This document shows positions 60,140 through 64,000 of a stretch of DNA of 64,000 nucleotides, one piece after another. The stretch is from Roseburia sp. GTDB taxonomy: Bacteria > Bacillota > Clostridia > Lachnospirales > Lachnospiraceae. Each line of letters starts with the position of its first letter. The first letter of the stretch is position 1. The notes below the pieces were generated by a model. The model saw only the letters and a list, made by a program, of their open reading frames with translations. It searched no databases and was not told where the DNA came from. The stretch lies in the NCBI GenBank assembly GCA_026168605.1, contig JAPFDX010000014.1, positions 20,677 through 84,676 of the forward strand. The letters are read 5' to 3'. The translations under genes and the position numbers were made by a program.

Positions 60140-63100
60140 ATGGACGAGAAGAAAATGGAATATAAAGCTCGTAAAAAAGCCTATCATAAGGCGAGAAGAA
60201 AAGCGATCAGACCGTGGAAAGGGCTGACGATCTTTAGTGCACTGGTTGCAATTATCATGATTCCTTTGTATACGGTACTGGCAATGTTCGACAATACAAT
60301 GGCAGTATTTGTGGGAGGAACTTTCTGGGATTTAGAGAATGAGGACGAGAATGCACAGTATTTTACGTCTGATTTCGCATCCGTAGAGGAAATGACAGAG
60401 TACGGACTGGCGCTCTGCCAGCAGGTAGAGGAGGAGGGCGCGGCGCTTCTTGTGAATGAGAATCAGGCGCTTCCGCTTGCGAAGGGCTCGAAGGTGAGCC
60501 TGTTTTCGGGTTCTTCCGTAAATTTGGTATACGGCGGTACAGGATCGGGAAACATTGATGCTTCCAAGGCAGACAATTTAAAGACTGCAATGGAGAAAAG
60601 CGGCTTTGAGGTCAATGAGACGCTCTGGAACTTCTATACAGAGGGACCGGGAAGCGAATATTCCCGCGGCAGCGGCGGAACGATCGCTACGGCGAGCGCG
60701 GTTGTCGCAGAGGTACCGTGGGATGTCTACACCGATGAGGTAAAGAGCTCCGTAGAAGCTTATGGCGATGCAGCAGTTGTGGTTCTCTCCCGTGTCGGCG
60801 GCGAGGGTGCAGACGCAGATTTCCAGACAACGAACTATCTGGCGCTGGATGAGAACGAAAAAGAGATGATGCGCAATGTGGCTGCCATGAAGGCAGAGGG
60901 AAAGGTGGACAAGATCGTTGTTCTGATCAACTCCGCCAATGCCCTGCAGGTAGATTTCTTACAGAATAACGAGTATGATGTGGACGCGTGCCTCTGGATC
61001 GGAGACGTCGGTATTTCCGGCATCAACGCAGTCGCTGATATTCTTGCCGGAGAGGCAACCCCGTCGGGAAGTCTGGTAGACACCTACTTATATGACAACT
61101 ATTCTTCCCCGGCGATGGCAAACTTTGTTCCGACAACCTATGCGGGCTATGAGGAGGGACTGATCCCGCCGCACGCAAGTACCTACATGATCTATCAGGA
61201 AGGTATCTATGTCGGATACAAGTATTACGAGACACGCTATGAGGATTATGTCATGGGAACCGGAAATGCCGGAGACTATGCGTACAAGGATGACGTGGCA
61301 TTCCCGTTTGGTTACGGTTTAAGCTATACAGATTTCGCTTACAGCGACATGAATGTAAACTACAATGCATCCACAGACCAGTTTGAGGTGACAGTCACAG
61401 TTACAAATACCGGTGAAACCTATTCCGGAAAGGAGACCGTTCAGGTCTATGTGCAGTCTCCGTACACCGCATACGATGTTGAGAATAAAGTAGAGAAGGC
61501 TTCGGTCACTCTCTGCGGCTTTGCAAAGACAGACGAGCTTGCGCCGGGCGCTTCCGAGACAGTGACTGTCTATGTGGACAGAAGAGAACTGGCTTCCTAT
61601 GACGCTTACGGTGCAGGAACCTATATTCTGGATGACGGCGATTATTATCTGACGGTAGCGACTGATGCGCATAACGCGGTAAACAATACGCTTGCAGCAA
61701 AGGGCTACACCGTCGAGAGCACAGAGGGACGCATGGACGTGGACGGAAATGCGGAGCTTACCTTCAAGTGGAACAATCCGCAGTTTGACAGCACAACCTA
61801 CGCGACATCCTTAAACGGAACAGAGATCAAAAACCAGCTTTCCGAGTCCGACATCAATCTGTATTCCGGAAACGGCGGACAGAGTGTGACCTACCTGACA
61901 AGAAACGACTGGACGGGAACATTCCCGCAGGAGATCGTACAGCTTTCCCTGACCGACCAGATGATCGAGCAGCTTCAGGATGTACAGTACGATCCGGCAG
62001 ATTATGAAGAGATCGAGATGCCGACACTCGGCGCGAAAAATGGTCTGACACTCTATGATATGATGGGTAAGGAATATGACGACCCGGCATGGGACGCCCT
62101 GTTGGACCAGCTCACTTTTGACGAGATGGTAAGCATGATCGGCGATGCATTCCACTGGACAATGCCGATCAAATCGATCGAGGCGCCGGGTACGCGTGAG
62201 GAGAACGGACCGCAGGGTCTGACGGCTTCCCTGCTTGCATCCGATGCAACCAAGGAGCTTGACGCAACGGCATTTACCTCCGAGGATGTGATGGCAGCGA
62301 CCTTTAACACGGAGCTGATGACAGAGATCGGAAAGGTAATCGGAAACAACTGCTTACACGCCGGGATTGCGACACTGTACGGACCGGGTAACAATATGCA
62401 CAGAACGCCTTACGGCGGACGTAACTTTGAGTATTACAGCGAGGATGCGTTCCTTGCAGGAAAGATGAGCCAGTATGAGATCGCTGCCATTCAGGAGAAG
62501 GGTGTGGATGTGGTGATGAAGCACTTTGCACTCAACGACTGTGAGCAGGACCGTATCGGACTTGGCGTATGGCTGAGCGAGCAGGCTGCCCGTGAGATCT
62601 ACTTAAAGGCATTCCAGGCTCCGATCGAGCAGGGAAATGGAAACGGTGTGATGATGGCGTACACACGCTGGGGCTGCACATGGTCTGGCGGCAACAAGAA
62701 CCTTGTGACAGGAATCTTGAGAGGTGAGTGGGGAAGTCTTGGAAAGAGCATCACGGACAACGTGCTGACAACCTATGTCAACGGTGTGGATGGTATTCTT
62801 GCAGGAACCTCCTACTTCGACGCAATGCTTCCGTATGTAACAAAGCAGCTTCCGGATTATAAGAACGATCCGGTGATCGTAGCGGCAATGAAGGAGGCGT
62901 GCCACCACAATCTGTACGCTCTGGTAAATTCCAGCGGCATGAACGGTGTGGGCCCGGATACGACGATCAAGCCGCATGACATCAAGATCGTTGTAATTCC
63001 AAAGACACTTGCGATCGTATCATCCGCATTATTTGTACTGTCTCTCGTACTGTGGATCCTTGGCAAGCGCAAGTTCAATAAGACAGAAATCTGCGTGAGC

Positions 63101-63163
63101 TTCAAAGAGTACAAGAAGGAATACAAAGCGCAGAAAAACAGTGCACAGGGCACGGAACAGTAA
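60140..63163 (+). CDS. Membrane-anchored, domain-permuted GH3 glycosidase
   Basis: 1007 residues. An N-terminal helix (about 28-50) leads to a GH3 C-type sandwich (EEGAALLVNENQALPL, GEGADADF), then FnIII-like (about 400-515), then the GH3 barrel (about 630-905: GPQGLTA, VMKHFALND, nucleophile Asp in SITDNV). This order is the reverse of standard GH3 and known in some rumen beta-glucosidases. A second helix (about 950-975) and a basic tail end it. Two anchors suggest that the catalytic part sits outside the membrane. Likely beta-glucosidase or xylosidase. GGGAGG precedes the ATG. Confidence 0.85.
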   Translation: MDEKKMEYKARKKAYHKARRKAIRPWKGLTIFSALVAIIMIPLYTVLAMFDNTMAVFVGGTFWDLENEDENAQYFTSDFASVEEMTEYGLALCQQVEEEGAALLVNENQALPLAKGSKVSLFSGSSVNLVYGGTGSGNIDASKADNLKTAMEKSGFEVNETLWNFYTEGPGSEYSRGSGGTIATASAVVAEVPWDVYTDEVKSSVEAYGDAAVVVLSRVGGEGADADFQTTNYLALDENEKEMMRNVAAMKAEGKVDKIVVLINSANALQVDFLQNNEYDVDACLWIGDVGISGINAVADILAGEATPSGSLVDTYLYDNYSSPAMANFVPTTYAGYEEGLIPPHASTYMIYQEGIYVGYKYYETRYEDYVMGTGNAGDYAYKDDVAFPFGYGLSYTDFAYSDMNVNYNASTDQFEVTVTVTNTGETYSGKETVQVYVQSPYTAYDVENKVEKASVTLCGFAKTDELAPGASETVTVYVDRRELASYDAYGAGTYILDDGDYYLTVATDAHNAVNNTLAAKGYTVESTEGRMDVDGNAELTFKWNNPQFDSTTYATSLNGTEIKNQLSESDINLYSGNGGQSVTYLTRNDWTGTFPQEIVQLSLTDQMIEQLQDVQYDPADYEEIEMPTLGAKNGLTLYDMMGKEYDDPAWDALLDQLTFDEMVSMIGDAFHWTMPIKSIEAPGTREENGPQGLTASLLASDATKELDATAFTSEDVMAATFNTELMTEIGKVIGNNCLHAGIATLYGPGNNMHRTPYGGRNFEYYSEDAFLAGKMSQYEIAAIQEKGVDVVMKHFALNDCEQDRIGLGVWLSEQAAREIYLKAFQAPIEQGNGNGVMMAYTRWGCTWSGGNKNLVTGILRGEWGSLGKSITDNVLTTYVNGVDGILAGTSYFDAMLPYVTKQLPDYKNDPVIVAAMKEACHHNLYALVNSSGMNGVGPDTTIKPHDIKIVVIPKTLAIVSSALFVLSLVLWILGKRKFNKTEICVSFKEYKKEYKAQKNSAQGTEQ

Positions 63164-63200
63164 AAAGAAGCTGTCTGTGCCGGAAAATTCAGGTGAAAAA

Positions 63201-64000
63201 ATGAGTGAAGAAAGAAAGACAGCATCTTTAAACCGGGCAAAACCGTATCAGTTAGTACTGTTTCCAATGAATAACGGAGCGACGAATGTTTATTACATTC
63301 TGACGATGAACTTCATTGCGTATTACGCAAACGGCGTTCTTGGTTTGGCTCTTATGTTTGCAACAACAATGGTTACGGTGATGCGTCTGTTTGATGCGGT
63401 AACAGATCCGATTATCGGAGCTCTGATTGACCGTACCTCTACAAAGTTCGGAAAATTCCGCCCGTATATGGTACTTGGAAACGGAATTATGATTGCGTCC
63501 TCGCTCCTTTTATATTTTGGAGCGAGGGTCGTCTCCGACGATATGATGTGGCTGCGCTACACCTGCTTTGTGTTGTTTTATGCGTTGTATGTCATTGGAT
63601 ATACATTCCAGACGGCGTGTACGCGCTCCGGCCAGACCTGTCTGACCAACGACCCGAAGCAGAGACCGCTGTTTACCGTGTTCAACACGATCGCGAGCCT
63701 GATCGGTATGGGTCTGGTGCAGTTTCTCGCGCCGATCTTAAGCGAACGCTTTGGAGGCTACAACAGCGCGGCATTCTTTGACGTGATGATACCGCTTGCG
63801 ATCATTGTATCTGCGGTTCTGACGCTGCTTGCGGTGATCGGTATCGCGGAGAAGGATCGACCGGAGTATTTCGGCGTGGGTGGAGAGCAGCAGAAGGTTC
63901 CGGTGAGAGAATATGTTGCGATCTTAAGGGCAAACAAGGAGCTGCAGCGGCTGATGGTTGCCGGGGCAGGCTGCAAGCTGGCATTTTCCATTGCGACAAA
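63201..64000 (+). CDS. GPH-family sugar:cation symporter (MelB-like), 3' end outside window
   Basis: First 266 residues of a transporter. Six membrane helices are visible. MNFIAYYANGVLGL, then FDAVTDPIIGALIDRTSTKFGKFRPYM, is the characteristic GPH (glycoside-pentoside-hexuronide) signature with its acidic cation-site residues. Lies 37 bases after the GH3 gene. Likely imports the disaccharide or glycoside that the GH2 and GH3 enzymes process. Confidence 0.9.
   Translation, partial: MSEERKTASLNRAKPYQLVLFPMNNGATNVYYILTMNFIAYYANGVLGLALMFATTMVTVMRLFDAVTDPIIGALIDRTSTKFGKFRPYMVLGNGIMIASSLLLYFGARVVSDDMMWLRYTCFVLFYALYVIGYTFQTACTRSGQTCLTNDPKQRPLFTVFNTIASLIGMGLVQFLAPILSERFGGYNSAAFFDVMIPLAIIVSAVLTLLAVIGIAEKDRPEYFGVGGEQQKVPVREYVAILRANKELQRLMVAGAGCKLAFSIAT

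Overview
The window looks like chromosome of a spore-forming, Gram-positive Clostridia, most likely a Lachnospiraceae gut bacterium. The evidence is SpoVAA/SpoVAB/SpoVAC genes, an LCP cell-wall ligase, a butyrate-type crotonase, AgrA/AgrC-like and BlaI/BlaR1 regulators, strong Shine-Dalgarno sites, GH2/GH3/GH13 glycosidases and roughly 50% GC. No RNA gene, CRISPR array, integrase or transposase was recognised.

Layout. (1) 1-1632: the end of a membrane acyltransferase, converging on an AraC-type regulator. (2) 1.7-11.5 kb: surface-glycan genes. These are Gmd, Fcl and ManC (GDP-L-fucose supply), an ATP-grasp ligase paired with a PLP decarboxylase, a GtrB-GtrA-GtrII set that would add sugars outside the membrane, and an acyltransferase. 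(3) 11.6-14.5 kb: a BlaI/BlaR1-like pair whose receptor ends in an unfamiliar sensor, and an exported metallo-beta-lactamase-fold protein. (4) 14.9-26.6 kb: glycan assembly, with two large tandem-domain GT2 enzymes, further GT2s, the initiating sugar-phosphate transferase, an LCP protein, a second GtrB and a GT-C-like membrane protein. No Wzx, Wzy or ABC glycan exporter is in view. (5) 26.7-35.6 kb: HtrA, ProC, a GH13 enzyme, crotonase, MutY, then UDP-galactopyranose mutase with a GT2. (6) 35.7-38.6 kb: an AT-rich island of small unknown genes and a Phd/RelE toxin-antitoxin pair. (7) 38.7-51.8 kb: nicotinate phosphoribosyltransferase, small conserved genes, spoVAA-spoVAB, an opposite-strand lantibiotic-immunity ABC transporter with its two-component system, spoVAC, and an orphan CofE-like ligase. 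(8) 52-55.9 kb: an iron-siderophore ABC importer behind DtxR-type operators. (9) 56-64 kb: a LytTR two-component system followed by GH2, a membrane-anchored permuted GH3 and a sugar symporter.

The most unusual item is a pair of roughly 300-bp elements at 14.5 kb (+) and 30.5 kb (-). Each folds on itself. The outer arms differ between copies but stay complementary within each copy. The conserved core predicts two hairpins with ANGGAN hexaloops (the CsrA/RsmA-binding shape) and a GAAA-capped stem. They could be a family of structured RNAs or a hairpin-forming miniature mobile element. Other leads are the ATP-grasp/decarboxylase pair, a GNAT-DUF4190-Tyr/Asp-repeat fusion, an immunity cassette lying between spoVA genes, promoters sitting inside terminator hairpins, and a 21-bp LytTR-type direct repeat in front of the GH2 operon.

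Start codons were chosen by Shine-Dalgarno position and family alignment from memory. All product names come from motif recognition without database searches.
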